Part shown: piece after piece, positions 50,251 through 62,712 of the stretch
Layout of the letters: each line of letters opens with the position of its first letter
Numbering within the stretch: position 1 is the first letter of the stretch
Assembly (NCBI GenBank): GCA_013398955.1
Contig: VWPU01012716.1
Coordinates: forward strand, 80,805 to 144,804
DNA from: Callaeas wilsoni
Lineage: Eukaryota; Chordata; Aves; Passeriformes; Callaeidae
Reading direction: 5' to 3'
DNA: 64,000 nucleotides
The notes under the pieces: generated by a model
What the model saw: only the letters and a program-made list of their open reading frames with translations
What the model was told of the DNA's origin: nothing
Database searches by the model: none
Position numbers and translations under genes: made by a program

Positions 50251-53200
50251 AAGCAGGCAAATTCAGACAAAGCCAAAGCTGGATTTCTTTTGTTTAGGGT
50301 TTTTTGGGTTTTGTTTTTTGTTTGTTTTTCTTTTTGAGGGTAGCCTAAGGATTTCAGATGCCCAAATGCCTTTGACACAGCTGTGTTGGAAATCAGAGTC
50401 CTGGGGTGGAGGCAGAAATCCCTGCAGAGTCACTGAGCCAGAGGGAGGTTGTCCTGACTCCCTAAGGATGTGTCCTGCTGAGGTCCCATGGGAACAGCTC
50501 TGGATCTGTGCCCACAGCTCAGCACACCCCAAAACACATCCTCAAAGTCACCCCACACGCCCTCAAAAACACCCCACATTCACCAGGGTCCACCTCTGCT
50601 CCCCACCTGCTGGGAGAACAACCTTCGTTCCAATGAGGCTGTGCAGAGCTCATCCCAAATTAATCCTCATTCCCACCAGCCATTTCACAATTCCTCCCCT
50701 TCCGAGGCAGAATCCAGGATACTGGGCAGAAAACGTCTCTTTCAGGGAAACAAATCCCAGGCCAGAGACGTACAGGCTGAGAAAGGGGCAGGAGAAGCGG
50801 ATCCGAGAGCCTTTCTGCTCAGCCTGGGGCTCACAGGAGGTCTCAGCTCCCACCTGCGGGACAGGTGAGGTGTGGATCCTGTGTGTTACCCACCCTCCCC
50901 TTGGAGCAGTGGAGATGCTCCAGGTGTGAGGATGCAGACACGGCGTGGTGGTGAGGAGTGGGTCAATACCTCAATATCACAGCCTGTCAAGCCTCCACTT
51001 CCTCTGCCTCCCCCACCTGCGAAGGGGGGAAGTTACCAGTGACCCAACATGGTTGTAACTCATCCCAGGTCGTTTTGTGGGAGGATTTATGATGATTTAA
51101 ACAAAAAGCTCTTGGGGAGGTGGGGGGGAACATCTCAAAAAGTCAAACCCCGATTTTGTTTTCACTAGATATTTCTTGCCTTTAAACAAAATCAAGTATT
51201 AAGTAATTAAAATCATCCACGGAGAGCTTAGAAGCAGCACAAAATGGGCCATTCTGGAGCCAAGCACAGCATTCCACTCAACTCGAGGCAAAACGGTTTT
51301 GACGTTTTTTGGTTCTCTGAACAATTTGGGAACCCAGTGAACCAAAAAACAGCAGTTGTGTGCACCGCCCTCCACCTGGCCAGCACAAACACCAATAGCT
51401 GAGAAACCTGATGTGGGAGCAAATGCATCCTGCACCTCTGGCGGGATGCATCCAAACGTGTTGGCTCTCAGCGGGGATTTGGGGATTTTAAACCACATAG
51501 GCCACCCCTCATTTTCCCCACTAACTTTTTAAGCTCAGTTTTGGCTAAATCCAGCAACAATTTAGCAGTCCTATTGATGGAAGTCCCTCCACATCCTGGT
51601 GGATCCATGCAAGCAAAGTGCTGCATCCACTTTCCGAGCCCAAACAAGGGTCTCCCCTCCTCCAAAGACAAACAGGATTTCTTTTGAAGTCTGAATGTCT
51701 GTTCCCGGGCCAATAAAGTGCCTCATTTTCCCAGCAAGAAGGTAAAGGTGGTGAAAGGTGTTACAAGCACCTCCTTGTGAAGTGCAATTAGCAGCTGGGT
51801 GAAGGGGGGAAGTGTTGGCACAACAAGGGGAGGCGATGGCTGTCTCACCTCACTTGGGATGGGCCAGATGGGCCAGGCAGGAGCCCAAACACCAGGGCTG
51901 GAGACAGTCTGGCACGGCAGCCTCGGGCCACTGGAGCCCTCCAAGGGAGGCAGAGGGATTTCCTTGCTCCATATCTCATCCTGCTGGTGACACCTGGAGA
52001 GGGTTGGATGAGCGGACGGGAACAGGAGCTGCTTGCGGAGTTCAGCACAGCTGATATTTGGCCTTAGAAAACAGAACCATGGTAATCTTCTGTAGCAGTG
52101 TTGGATATAAGAACTGGCCGTACAACCAGCCCCAAACCCATCTACATCTGCTGCCCAGGAAAAGACGTCCCTCACAGACAGTAAGACCTGTAGTTTTAGG
52201 TCTTTCTTGACTCCTCTGTTGTCTCCAAAGGATGCGGCTGTGGAGGGAAACAGCTCAGCGTCAGAAACAGGGAGGATTCAGAATAGAGGGGGAAAGTGTG
52301 GCTACTGTGAGAAAAAGGACATGGAAATGGAACTCTGTTAAGTATATTCCAGTCAATTTTCCAAGGCAGCAATGTTTGTCCGAGAAAACCAGGGAAGGAG
52401 AGGAAGATGGAAGAGGAGTGAAACTCCATAACATTTTTTCTGGTGTCTAATCCTCCAAAATTGATCCACACACGGGTCTCACTGGAGATGGCGGCAGTTT
52501 TGGTGTAGACTTGGTGACAGACCCTAAGTAACACAATCTGCTGGGACTGGTGCTGTTGGCTCCATCTGACCCCGCCTTTAAATTAAATCAGTGTCGGGCT
52601 AACAGGAGAACACAAGGACATCCCTAGGATCAAACCATAATCACACCTTTAAACCTAAACTCCACTCACTGCACCACACACCGTCACATCTACTCAGTAA
52701 CTCTTACATCAGGCAACCAGCTGGGGAGAAAATGTCCTTTTTTGGGACTCAGGTGGATCAAACATTCAAGAAATCTTGCACATCTGCTTTTATCAACAGA
52801 CAGTTCACTTGTACAAACACATCCAGTCCAAGGGCAAGGCAAATTCTCTCCAATATTAAGCCACTAAAAGACAGGGGAATAGGTTAAGGACTGGCTAGCA
52901 GCCAATGAGGTTTGCAAAACAGTGCAATCTAATAAAAATAATTGAAATATTTAAAGGCAGTTGCTTCACTTTGTAAAGAAGCACCTGCAATGATTACCCA
53001 AAACATTTGCAGGTGGAAAAAGGGCTGAGCACGTCATTGGTGTTAATATCATTTATGCTCAGAGGGCAAATTAGGCATTGTAATTGTCAAGAACCATTGG
53101 AGCTATTTCAATAATGGGATGAGCCTGATAATGAGGGATGATTCCTTTAGATCACCTTCAGCGTGTAACCTTACAAAGCCAAGGCTTGGGTCTATTAAAA

Positions 53201-54918
53201 ACCTGACATCAAGGTGAAAGGTGTTCTCTGCATGTGTCCCAAGGATCATTTACCTGCTCAGCCTGTCCCTGTCTCGAGAAAACAGAGGGTAATTCACCTA
53301 AAATCCCTACAGCAAATCCAGCCGGTACAGCTCAGTGCACTTCCACTGAATTCTGCAGGATGCTGCCGTTCCAGCTGAGCATTTGGCTTTTTGGATTCTG
53401 GTTTGGGTGCTGATCCATCACCTCCCAGTGCCTGCATCCCGGAGCACGGCGGTGTCACTTCAAAGAGCAAACAAAGGATGGAGATGCACAAGGAAGAGGA
53501 GTTGTAGAGCCACATCTTTTTATCCAAATGGAGCTACACGAGCAGCCAGGCTCCAGCCATGGCATCGGCCTGTTACCAAACATTTTGGAAGCAGAATCAC
53601 CTGTTCTCTTCTAAAATAGGTGTATTTAAGCACACACTCCACCCTCACTCTCCCGGGTTCTCAGCAGGACATAGCCACCCCTCTAGACCTGATACAAATC
53701 CCCCTTATTTCCATGCAAAGATGCTTTATTTCCCATAAAATTTATACTATGCACCATTAAAATCCATTTTGAAAGTTGGCAGGTAGGAGGAGTGACCCTC
53801 TGCTTGTGCCACCAGGCAGCTTCTTGGCATCAAAAAGTAAATGTACTGAAGAGCCTGAGACACAGAAAATTCTGAGCCCAGTTTGTGCCATCCCAGAGCC
53901 AAATAACTTAGGAAATAAAATGGAAGAAGGCAGTCAGATGTTGTTCAATGCCTTGCTAGCATTTTTTTAAATCCTGTTCCACAAGACGGTGCCTTGGGTG
54001 TTTTCCGTCCTAGGAGAAAGATGACTGGAGGGGAATACTCTTTCCTCTGAGGAGCACTTCAGCCTTTGTAGAGGATTCTCAAATTTAGAAAAGACTTTTC
54101 ATACAGAAGGTGGAGAAGACATTGTACAGGCATCATCTGGCCAAGTACAAACACAAAATAAATCCCTCTGGCTTTTTGCTGGTCCTCATGGACTCCTTTG
54201 AGGGACCATGGAGATCTGGATAGTACCATCAGTACAGCTTATCTCACCCTGAGGCAGGAAACCTGAACCTCATCCTTAATTCCCACTGGCTCAGAGGATC
54301 TGAAAATCTTCAGAGGGGCAAATTGTCCCACAGGGAGCACAATGAACATGAATTTCAGCATATTTTGATAATGTTGGCCCCAAAACTTAGAGACTTCTTC
54401 CCAGCTCTGGCAGTGGCTGATCCATCACCTCTGCAGAAGAAGCTCATCACCGTCATCTGGGGTACAACTTCCATTCCAAGGAAGATGAGTCCAAGTCCTT
54501 AACGTCCTTTAAGACTTTGTGCTGTTGCTCATCACTTTAACAAATGAGTCAAGAAAGGCTTCAAAGGTGGTAGAACTTCAGTTTAAGGGACTAAAACCTT
54601 AGCCAGGGAGTGTCCCAAAGTAGCGGGGTACAGCTCTCTGTTGGTTGCCGTGTGAGTGGAAAAGTTGGATTCACCTTTTCCTTTGAGGATTTGACCCCTG
54701 GTGCTCACAGGTGGGCACAGATGGATAACTAAGCCGGGTATTTAGCCAGATTTTGTGTGTAGCCATCAAACTTTCCCAGAGATCTGTAAATTCCTTGCTA
54801 AAGCATATATCTAAAATTAAACAGATGACTCACTGGATCGGCTGGGGCTAGAAATAAAGCATCAGCTTTTGACTTGGAGTGGAATTAATCTAGTAGTTAA
54901 TGAGATAAACTCATTAAA
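50251..54918. other. Repeat-poor non-coding interval, no gene seen
   Basis: No exon is recognised. An open frame of 234 codons at 50225-50929 begins inside the CR1 fragment, has no domain and is rejected. The 52890-53160 part is AT-rich, free of repeats and dense in TAAT/ATTA and E-box cores, so it is a regulatory-element candidate only. Confidence 0.5.
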
Positions 54919-55190
54919 TCATAGAATCACAGGATGGTTTAGGTTTGAAGGAACTTTAAGGATCATCTCATTCCAGCCCCCTGCCATGGGCAGGGACACC
55001 TCCCACTGTCCCAGGCTGCTCCAAGCCCCGTCCAGCCTGGCCTGGGACACTTCCAGGCATCCAGGGGCAGCCACAGCTTCTCTGGGCAACCCAGGGCCTC
55101 CCCACCCGCACAGGGAAGGATTTCTTCCCAATATCCCTGCTCTTTCAGTTTGAAGCCATTCCCCTTCATTCCATCACTACACACCCTTGC
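54919..55190 (-). mobile_element. CR1 3' end
   Basis: The plus strand begins tcatagaatcacaggatggt and follows the full CR1 3' order to agggaaggatttcttcccaa and ttcatt-ccatcacta. About 270 bp, well preserved, minus orientation. It is close in sequence to the copy at 12.3 kb. Confidence 0.93.
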
Positions 55191-55480
55191 AAAACCAATG
55201 CTGTCCTTTTTTCCTCAAACATATTTTGGATTGATATTTAAAACTTGTCCCTGAAATCACCAGGTGGAGTCGGTCTTGTATAATGTCAGGGATCACTTCA
55301 CCCTTTGTGTTGTTGCCCACCAGTTTTAGGAGTCTAAGAATTTAATTTTTTATTCTTGATTCTAAACGGCTCAGAGTCTGTAATTTCTCCAAAAATGTGA
55401 CCATGTGAGGTTGGGTTTGCAAAGATCAGCTGAAGAGAAATCCCCTCTAAGGTTTGCTCTCCAAATTTATGTTTTTAGCG
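55191..55480. other. Non-coding, nothing recognised
   Basis: Short AT-rich non-coding sequence between a CR1 copy and the AGAGG microsatellite. I see nothing in it. Confidence 0.5.
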
Positions 55481-55523
55481 AGAGGAGAGGAGAGGAGAGG
55501 AGAGGAGAGGAGAGGAGAGGAGA
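55481..55523 (+). repeat. (AGAGG)n pentanucleotide microsatellite
   Basis: Eight perfect AGAGG units plus three bases. Perfection over 43 bases suggests it is still mutating in length, so it is probably polymorphic. The surrounding open frames on both strands read through it as (Glu-Arg-Arg-Gly)-like or Ser-Leu-rich repeats and are artefacts. Confidence 0.97.
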
Positions 55524-57629
55524 CAGATGGGTCCAGTTGCTGCAGGAAATTTTGCATCTGAACGCTTTCCCTCGTGGCAGGACACAGCACGAGAGAAGCC
55601 TGTTTGTTCCCAGGAGACACTTGCCTAATTGCACAGAGTCAGCAAGTTGAGGCCTTTGGAGGATATGTTTTGGATAGCATCCCATGCCTCTCACCTTGCA
55701 CAGCCATGCCCAGTGCCCTCCAAAGCCTACTGAAGCCTTCTGCAGCACCAAGGGCTGTTGGACCAGGTTCACAAACCTGAGCACCATTAAGAGAAAATCC
55801 TACCAATATCAGCACTCTCCGCTCACTTACACCTAGTTTGCATTTTAAATGCCAGTAAATGACTGCCCAAGGGAACACAGAATCAGACCCATCAATGTGG
55901 GTATATTTCAGCAACCCAGACCCCAGGAATTTTGGAAGTGTACCAGCATTAAGCATTATTAATGCATATTGAAAAATAGCTGGAAATCTCCCCAGCATTG
56001 TTAAAGAATCATTTAATTATTATTAACTGAGTCACGGAGGGCAGGCAGGCAAGTTTATGAAACCGATACACTGAGTAACCGTGGACTCTGGAGGATGAGA
56101 TGGTTCTAATGCCAAGGTTTGTAATTAAACTGTGGCCCAGGGCCGGGTGCTGATGCATTCAGCAAGTGCCCTCTGCTGGACTCCCATCCCAGCCGGAATC
56201 TTCCACATCCATCCCTCGCCCTTCTCCTCTGCAAGGCTGGGTGCGCCACGGCATCCTCCCAGCGTGACTTCCAGCCCACTGCCCTTTTTCCAGCAGTCAC
56301 CTCCCATTAGGATTCTCGGCAAGAGCAATTATTCGGGGAAAAAAAAAAACCCAAACCAACAATATGAAGTTAACACCCCGCGTCGCCGCAGCTCGGTTGG
56401 GCTTGAAATGTGGGCGCAGCTCTGGGGAGTTCATTGCCCTCTCCTAGCCCATTCCCACCGGCGACTGGGAAATGTCCATCTTCGCTGGTTTGTTCGCGAT
56501 GACTAAAGCAGGTGGGGCTCACACGGTGAGCAGATATGATGTGAGAGTGCAATTAAACAACAGCGCTTTCAACACCCAGCTCCCAGGGCCTTGTTCAGCT
56601 AATTAAGAAAGCTGTGCATTCCTTCCCCTGAGGTGTTTCCAGCACCCTCAAGAGCACTGACAAGGTCAGATTTGCTGCTGACCATTCACAATGGTCCATG
56701 CTGACCATTCATAATTCGCAATGCCAAGCCTCAAGAGGTTCATTAAAGAGAGTTAGGCTTCCCTAACTGGGACACATAACAGTCCTAGAGCTCTAACTGG
56801 TCACCAGGAGTCCAGAATTCCGCTGGCCACTGCCAAGCAAGCCCATGCTTTTTGCTCCATTCACATTTTCCATGCCCATGACCGGGTTTGGCTGCCAGCT
56901 ACTCAAGGCAGAACAGTCTCTCCTTAGGTCGACGTGTAGGACCCAGCACAGCAAGGCCTCTAGGCATGCTTATAATGCAAACAGAGAGATTAGATCAAGT
57001 CTGGCCTCTCTCTCAACGCTGTAGGCAGCAGAAGAGTGGAGTGTTTGCCTCTTATCTGGAGTCTTGGGGGATTGGCCCAACATATTGACATAAACTCCTG
57101 CCAATGTCAGTTTACACTAAGAAGAACGGGTTATAAAATGTGTTGGCTCAGGAGCAAGATCAGAGTCCTGGTAAGGCATCCCCTCTGCAGAGCCCAGAAC
57201 CTCCCACGGAGAGGAAGGGACCATCCAAGCCACTCACAGCTTTGGACCCCCAAATGAACGGGGTGCCTGGGCAGGCGTCTGTAGCTCAGCAAGGCTCCAA
57301 GGCCAAGAGTGTGGGACATGTCCATGGTGGGCTTGGGGTCCTGCAGACACCTGCAGAGCTGTTCAGGGACACGCAGAAAGCAATTCTTGGCAATCTCATG
57401 GGGAATTCAACAGTTAAAGGAGGGAAAGGCAAATTTCAAAGCGATCTCAAGTGAAAAAATGCATTTTCACATCAAGAATTGTCATAAGAAAATGAAAGAG
57501 CAAGAAAGACTTTGCTGAGTCAGACCAGCTGTAAGGGTAGCTCAGGAACATGTATGGGATTACACAAAAAAGAGATGCTCTCCAGGGAGGCCACTTTCTG
57601 CAGTCATTGCCCTCACACTGTCCCAGTGG
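55524..57629. other. Non-coding interval, no gene seen
   Basis: No exon is recognised. AT-rich sequence at about 55990-56070 lacks repeats. Two copies of gctgaccattca lie at 56677-56688 and 56700-56711. Confidence 0.5.
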
Positions 57630-58073
57630 TGCCTTAGGATTTTAGCCTTTATATTTCCATATATTTGTAGTCCTGCAGTTCTTTAGTGTATAACTCTGAG
57701 CTCCATACAGAGTGGGAGTAACTGCTTTCCCATTTTTGTCAGACACAACAATTCCTCTCCAAGCCTGAGAATCAAGGACACCTCACTGTCGCAGGCCCCG
57801 AGAAATGGAACAAAAGTGAGTTGGGGGGGAGCAAACTGAGAGAATGGGACTGCACTGCTTGAAGCTGTAATTGGACAATTAACCTCTGATATGCAAATAA
57901 ACAGAACTTATATCTGTCCCAAAAACGTGTGGCTGTGTCCATCCTGGGTGCAGTCTCTGTGAGACTCCTGCACTGCCCAAGGTGCGCCCTGTGAAGGCCT
58001 TTCCATAAATCCCTGCCCTTTATCCTTTCACTCTGCCCAGCCTCCGCTCCAGGGCAGCCTCTCCAAGGCATCA
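57630..58073 (+). mobile_element. Solitary LTR-like element of an endogenous retrovirus (candidate)
   Basis: The element is about 444 bp. It begins TGCCTTAG and ends CCAAGGCATCA, so the termini form an imperfect short inverted repeat (TGCCTTAG/CCAAGGCA). An AATAAA lies at 57896-57901 in atgcaaataaacagaac. It is followed by a stretch resembling the R/U5 part of bird LTRs (ctgtcccaaaaacgtgtggc, ggtgcgccct and a second ATAAA near 58004). I could not find a convincing target-site duplication, and no gag, pol or env sequence adjoins it. The overall pattern, not a single diagnostic motif, supports the call. The family is unnamed. Confidence 0.55.
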
Positions 58074-58074
58074 C

Positions 58075-58250
58075 CAGCAGCCACATCCACCACACAGGGA
58101 TGCTGGAGAGTGCCCCTCTGCTGCTTCTCCACCCATGGCTGAGCCTGGTATCCAGGAATTTTTGAACCCTATGATAGATATTATGTGCCTCAACAACCTT
58201 CTGTAGCAACAGATTCCAGGAGTTCACCAGTGGTTTTTTCGTGCTTAAGA
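58075..58250 (-). mobile_element. Degraded CR1 internal fragment (candidate)
   Basis: Sequence such as tgcctcaacaaccttctgta and gcaacagattccaggagttc is of the type seen in older CR1 elements read on the minus strand, where the (re)built consensus has attccacaggtt. It is weak and may be chance. Confidence 0.4.
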
Positions 58251-58261
58251 ATTAAAATTCA

Positions 58262-58330
58262 AGGAATCATTAAAGTTGGAAAATACCTCTGGGGTCATCG
58301 AGTCCAACTGACCAAATACCTCCATGTCCA
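58262..58330 (-). mobile_element. CR1 3'-terminal fragment
   Basis: ggaatcattaaagttggaaa, then atacctctggggtcatcgagtccaactgacc matches the CR1 3' end in minus orientation. About 70 bp. Confidence 0.8.
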
Positions 58331-58423
58331 GTAGGCCAGGAGTATCATTCCCAGACTCCCACCCATGTGCTGGGTGTTTCCAGGGGTCTTGGGTGTCAGT
58401 GCAGTCCCTGGTGCCTCAGACTG

Positions 58424-58700
58424 TCACAGAATCATGGAATATCCTGGGTGGGAAGGGCCCCACAAGGATCATCCAGTGCAGCTCCTGGTCCTGCACAGAC
58501 ACCCCAACAATCCCACCCTGGATTGTCCAAATGCTCCTGGAGCTCTGGCAGCCTCGGGAATTTGCCCATGACCATTCCCCAGGGAGCCTGTTCAGTGCCC
58601 CACCACCCTTTGGGGGAATAATCTTCTCTTAACTCTGGTTTCAAAGGGAACAGGATTCCCTCAAGCCCTGTGAGCAACTCGACTGAGCCTGTCAGGAGCA
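58424..58700 (-). mobile_element. CR1 3' end (variant subfamily)
   Basis: The plus strand starts tcacagaatcatggaatatc, then ggaagggccccacaaggatc, cagtgcagctcctggtcctg, and later ccccagggagcctgttcagt. It is the same variant as the copy at 46.3 kb, about 275 bp and in minus orientation. Confidence 0.9.
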
Positions 58701-58944
58701 GATCCCAGAGATCCCAGTGCTCACACACCTTTTTTTATCTGTCATCATTAGGAAATCTCAGGCATAAGCTTAGAAGCTGGGGACATCTAAATGTAGGTGC
58801 CCGAGTCTGGTGCTCAAACCTGTCTGGAAACGCATTTTAATTAGAAGAGAGAATTTTGAAATTTAGCCAGATTTTAACGTTTTGGTTTTTAGACAGTATT
58901 TTATGTTTTTAAGCAAGGAGATTAACCAAAGAATAGGCTTAGAG

Positions 58945-59036
58945 CATAATTCGGTTTGGAAGGGATTTCACCTCACCTCCAACAACCTGCTCCAGGCAAG
59001 GCCAGCTGTGCAGTCAGATCAGGCTGCTTTAAGGAA
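58945..59036 (-). mobile_element. Diverged CR1 3' fragment
   Basis: gcataattcggtttggaagg, then gatttcacctcacctccaacaacctgctccaggcaaggcc and tcagatcaggctgctttaag resemble the CR1 3' end in minus orientation. About 90 bp and clearly older than the neighbours. Confidence 0.7.
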
Positions 59037-60109
59037 CAAATCACAAAATCTTGAACTTGAAAACTCCAAAATAAGGTCCGGAGCTAAGGAGCAACTTGGT
59101 TTTGAAGCATGGTTTGATTGCCAAGGTCCCTGGCAAGAATTTCATACAGATGTGAGGGAAAGCTCTGGATGAACACACAACAGTTAACTGTCCACAACCA
59201 CAACGACAATGGTCCAGAGGTGAGGCATGGAAAGGAAGGGATCAGCAGATCTTCATAACCACACAAGAAGGAAGAGCAGGTCAGGGGCTAATGTGAATTA
59301 ATGACAACCAGGTTTCAGTGAAGAGCAAGACAACCACGTCTTCCAGCCCCTTTGTGCTCCGTCAGGGATACTGGGAACGCACAGGTGGAAGCTGAGCGGT
59401 GTAAATTGGGCCACACACCAGAGAAAGAACTTTAACATTTCAGCAAGTTAAGGACGGTAAGGATTCGACCATCACAGGTTGTGTCCCAGGGAGAGGAATT
59501 CCCTACAACCCTCGTCTTACAACAAAGGAGGAACAGGTCCAAGTGGTCAAACAGCAGCAGCTTCAGCAGGAGGGAGTTTACATGAGTCAATATGTGAACT
59601 ATTCAAGAGTGTTTCTGCTTGCTGATTTAAAATCTACAACCCTTATCAACAAGGAGAGGGACCATAGTGGCTTTTCTTTAAGGCAGATTAAGAAGGAAAG
59701 TAAAAGTAGGTACCTAAGATAAGGAATAAAACAAGCGAGTTGTTGTATTAAAATAAAACCAGCGTAATGTATGGAGTAAAAAAGGCATTTTTGTCCTAGC
59801 TAGAGCTCAGGAGTGGGGAAAATCAATAAGGGAAATAAAGGGCTTGAAGAAATATTTATAGTCAGCAGAGTCAAGGTCGAAGAGAAGGCACTTTTCTTGT
59901 GCAAGCAACAAAGAAACCCTGACGAGAGCATTAATTTGTTACTCCGGGGGAATGGTGGAACCATGGATAATAACCAAGAAAAGCCCTGGGTGTTCAATAA
60001 AGACCTCAGTTCTGCATTTTGAGAAAAAGCTGCACAAGCTACTTCTACCACACACTGCTGATGATCACACTTAGGGCTCTAACCATAAGCAAGGAGATGG
60101 TAATCAGCA
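59037..60109. other. Non-coding; right part may belong to an old LINE
   Basis: No exon is recognised. From about 59800 the sequence (an A/G-rich stretch with gaagaaatatttatagtcag) has the flavour of the part upstream of the reverse-transcriptase domain in old CR1-type LINEs of reptiles and birds. The boundary cannot be fixed. Confidence 0.4.
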
Positions 60110-60780
60110 TCTCCCACAGCTAGCCATTAATAAATCTGCAGATTCAGATCATTTGCATCCAGGAGGTTTTAAAGAGCTGGCCAAAAAGGCATTGGAGCCT
60201 GTTCAAAAGTCTTTGAACCCCAGGGAAGTTCTAGAGGACCAGGAGAAAATAAGTGTTCTGTCGGTGTTTTAAAAGAGGACAGCGCGGGTTCTAGAGTGCC
60301 AGCCTGCCATTAATCCCAGCAAAAAAACAATAATGGAATAGCTCATATGAGATTTGTTTATTATGGAATCAAAGGAAGGTAATATAATTGCTGCCAATCA
60401 ACTTGGGTTTATGAAAAATAGATCTTGTCAAATTAATTTGATGTATTTTGTGATAACAGCACAAGCGTGGTTAATAAGGGGAAGAGTGCTGATGTAATTT
60501 TACTTGGATTTTCCTCAAGGCAACTGCCTGGGTACTGCATGATATTTTGATTAAGAAACTGGAGTCCCAAACATGGCACACATTAAAGGGATTAAAAAAC
60601 CAGCTAACGTAGCTCTCGGAGCGTTCCTCTAAACAAGGGATCCCTGCCAGATGGGTGTGTTCCGAGTCAGGTCCCACAGGGAACCGTTCCTCAATGCGCA
60701 TTTTAACATTTTCTCCACGTCCTGGGAAAAAAAAATAAATTAAAAATTGCTGATGACAACACAAGGTCTACTGGATCAGC
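60110..60780 (+). pseudogene. Decayed LINE (CR1-clade) reverse-transcriptase fragment
   Basis: This is the remains of a non-LTR retrotransposon ORF2 on the plus strand. Reading across frameshifts, it shows the RT block order. A SADVI.L-like segment near 60490 corresponds to the conserved first-Asp block. A MAHIKGIKKPA-like segment lies near 60573-60606 and a V.SGPTGNRSSMRILTFSPRPG-like stretch runs near 60670-60726. IADDNTR is encoded at 60746-60766, keeping the catalytic ADD (60749-60757). The Asp-Asp pair of the active site survives, but the frame is broken by stops and indels, so it is inactive. The plus orientation matches the CR1 3' end that follows at 60.95 kb, so both could be parts of one 5'-truncated copy. 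Confidence 0.78.
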
Positions 60781-60944
60781 AGGTAAGGAAGAGGCTGAGG
60801 TCAGTGGGGTGGAGAAAAAGGACTCCCTTGCTCAGGTGGGTGAAGGCAGGTGAGGGCCAAATGTAGAGGCAGATGTGCTGAAGAGAAGAACGTGGCCATG
60901 TTCCCCCTCCTGGGAAGGAGCAATGCAGGAAGAGATTTGGGCGT

Positions 60945-61348
60945 CACAGCAGGCAGCCAGAGGAGGAGAGGCTGAGGGCACTCGGTTTGTTCCGCTGGAG
61001 CAGAGGACACTGAGGTCAGACCTCACTGGGGCTGCAGCTCCTCCAGAGGGGCAATGGAGGAGCAGCTCCGACCTCTGCTGCCTGTGACCGGGGGCAGGAC
61101 ACGAGGGAACGGCTGGAGCTGTGTCAGGAGAGGTTTAGGTTGGATATCAGGGAAATTTTCTTCCCCCAGAGGGTGGTGGGGCACCGACTAGGCTCCCCAA
61201 GGAATGATCACAGCCCCAAGGTTGTCAGAGCCCCAGGAGCGTTTGGACAACGCTCTCAGAACAGGGTGGGACTGTTGGGGTGCCTCGAGTCGGACTTGTG
61301 ATCCTTGTGGGCCCCTTCCAACTCAGAATATTCCACAATTCCATGATT
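60945..61348 (+). mobile_element. CR1 3' end
   Basis: Plus-strand CR1 signature: aggagaggctgagggcactc, acctcactggggctgcagct, gagaggtttaggttggatat, cagggaaattttcttccccc, gttggggtgcctcg and ttccacaattccatgatt at the terminus. About 400 bp. It follows the RT fragment in the same orientation. Confidence 0.92.
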
Positions 61349-62384
61349 CAGCCCAGTCTGCCTGCAACTGGGGCTTATTGCTGAAATCTCCAGTGCTCTT
61401 GGACACCGGAAAGGGGGAAATGTTGAATTTTTGGGATCTGCTCATGACCCCACACTCCTGTGAGAGCCCCAGGATCCCCTGGGTTGCTCCAGCAGGCAGT
61501 GGACGGAGATGCTCTTGCTGGGCAGGATGCAAAGTAGGTTACCAGGGATGGTGGAGGAGGTGCTGACTGGTCCTGCCAAGTCCTGCCACTGCCCAAGACA
61601 GCGCTCCCAGGCTGCAGCCTGGGCACTGCTGAAGTACCGGGAGGTACAGTCATGAAAAGGTGCTGCTAAATCAAAGAGGAGTTGGAGGAGAGTCCAGGGA
61701 ATGGAGACAAAGTTGGAAACCATTAGAGGAGTTCAGTCCACCAATTCAGTGGAGAGAAGGATGGCTGTTTGTGAGCCCATGAATGGTCCATGAATGGATG
61801 TTCAGAAATAAAGAGCTCTTCAGTCCGTCACACAAAGGTACGAGGAGATTTAAATGCCAAAACCCAAAGTTAGCTATAGTCAAACACCAAACATGGCACC
61901 TGTTTTAACACTGAGGTTGATTGTGTGATGGGAAAATTCAGCAGAGGATGACAATTCACATCACACAAGTTTTAGAAAAACACAGGTATTTTATCTAAAC
62001 ATATTTTTCCAGTTCAAACAGGAATTTATCATTCTCTAGCTTTTTTTACACAAGAAGTCCCGGAGAGGAATCCCAGCCCTTCTCTGGTCATTTAAACTCT
62101 TTCCCTAAATTGAGGCAGAGGATGAGGAGGAATGCTGTCCTCTGAGAACCACGGAAGGATCATCACATGAGTCACTCCAGGTCCAGTTAGGCTTCCACAC
62201 AGACACCATCAGATGGGAATTTGTCATGAATCGCCTGGAGAAAGAATTACACCTGTGAGGACCGCGACTCTCAGAAATCCTCTTACCCTCTCTATCAAGG
62301 GAAGGCTTTCTTTGCATTCCTCCCATTTTTTGGACTCCTGCTTTCCATTTGTGTGTTCAACATAAACTCATTCCATTGAATCTC
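61349..62384. other. Non-coding interval, no gene seen
   Basis: Nothing recognisable beyond open frames of about 120 codons or fewer on both strands. Confidence 0.5.
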
Positions 62385-62712
62385 TCCTATGAGGAAATCC
62401 TGAGAATGTTGGGACTGCTGAGCCTGGAGAAGAGAAGGTTCCAGGGGAAAAATGGTTTTAAAAGGAAAAAGGAGAGATTTAGACGAGATATTATGAAAAA
62501 CTCCTTCCCTGAGTGGGTGGGGAGGCCCTGGCACAGGGTGCTCAGAGAAGCTGGGGCTGCCCCTGGATCCCTGGAAGTGTCCAAGGCCAGGTTGGACAGG
62601 GCTTGGAGCAACCTGGGACAGTGGAAGGTGTCCCTGCCCAGGGCAGGGGGTGGGACTGGATGGACTTTAAGGTCCCTTCCAGCCCAAACCATTCTGGGAT
62701 TCTGTGACTATG
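62385..62712 (+). mobile_element. CR1 3' end
   Basis: Plus-strand CR1 signature: gagcctggagaagagaaggt, gagatattatgaaaaactcc, ggtgctcagagaagctgggg, aggttggacagggcttggag, actggatggactttaaggtc and attctgggattctgtgac. About 330 bp and one of the best-preserved copies in the window. Confidence 0.94.

Noticed and set aside
50225..50929. 234-codon open frame, the longest in the window
   Set aside because: It starts within CR1-derived sequence and has no domain. Length alone is compatible with chance in GC-richer DNA.
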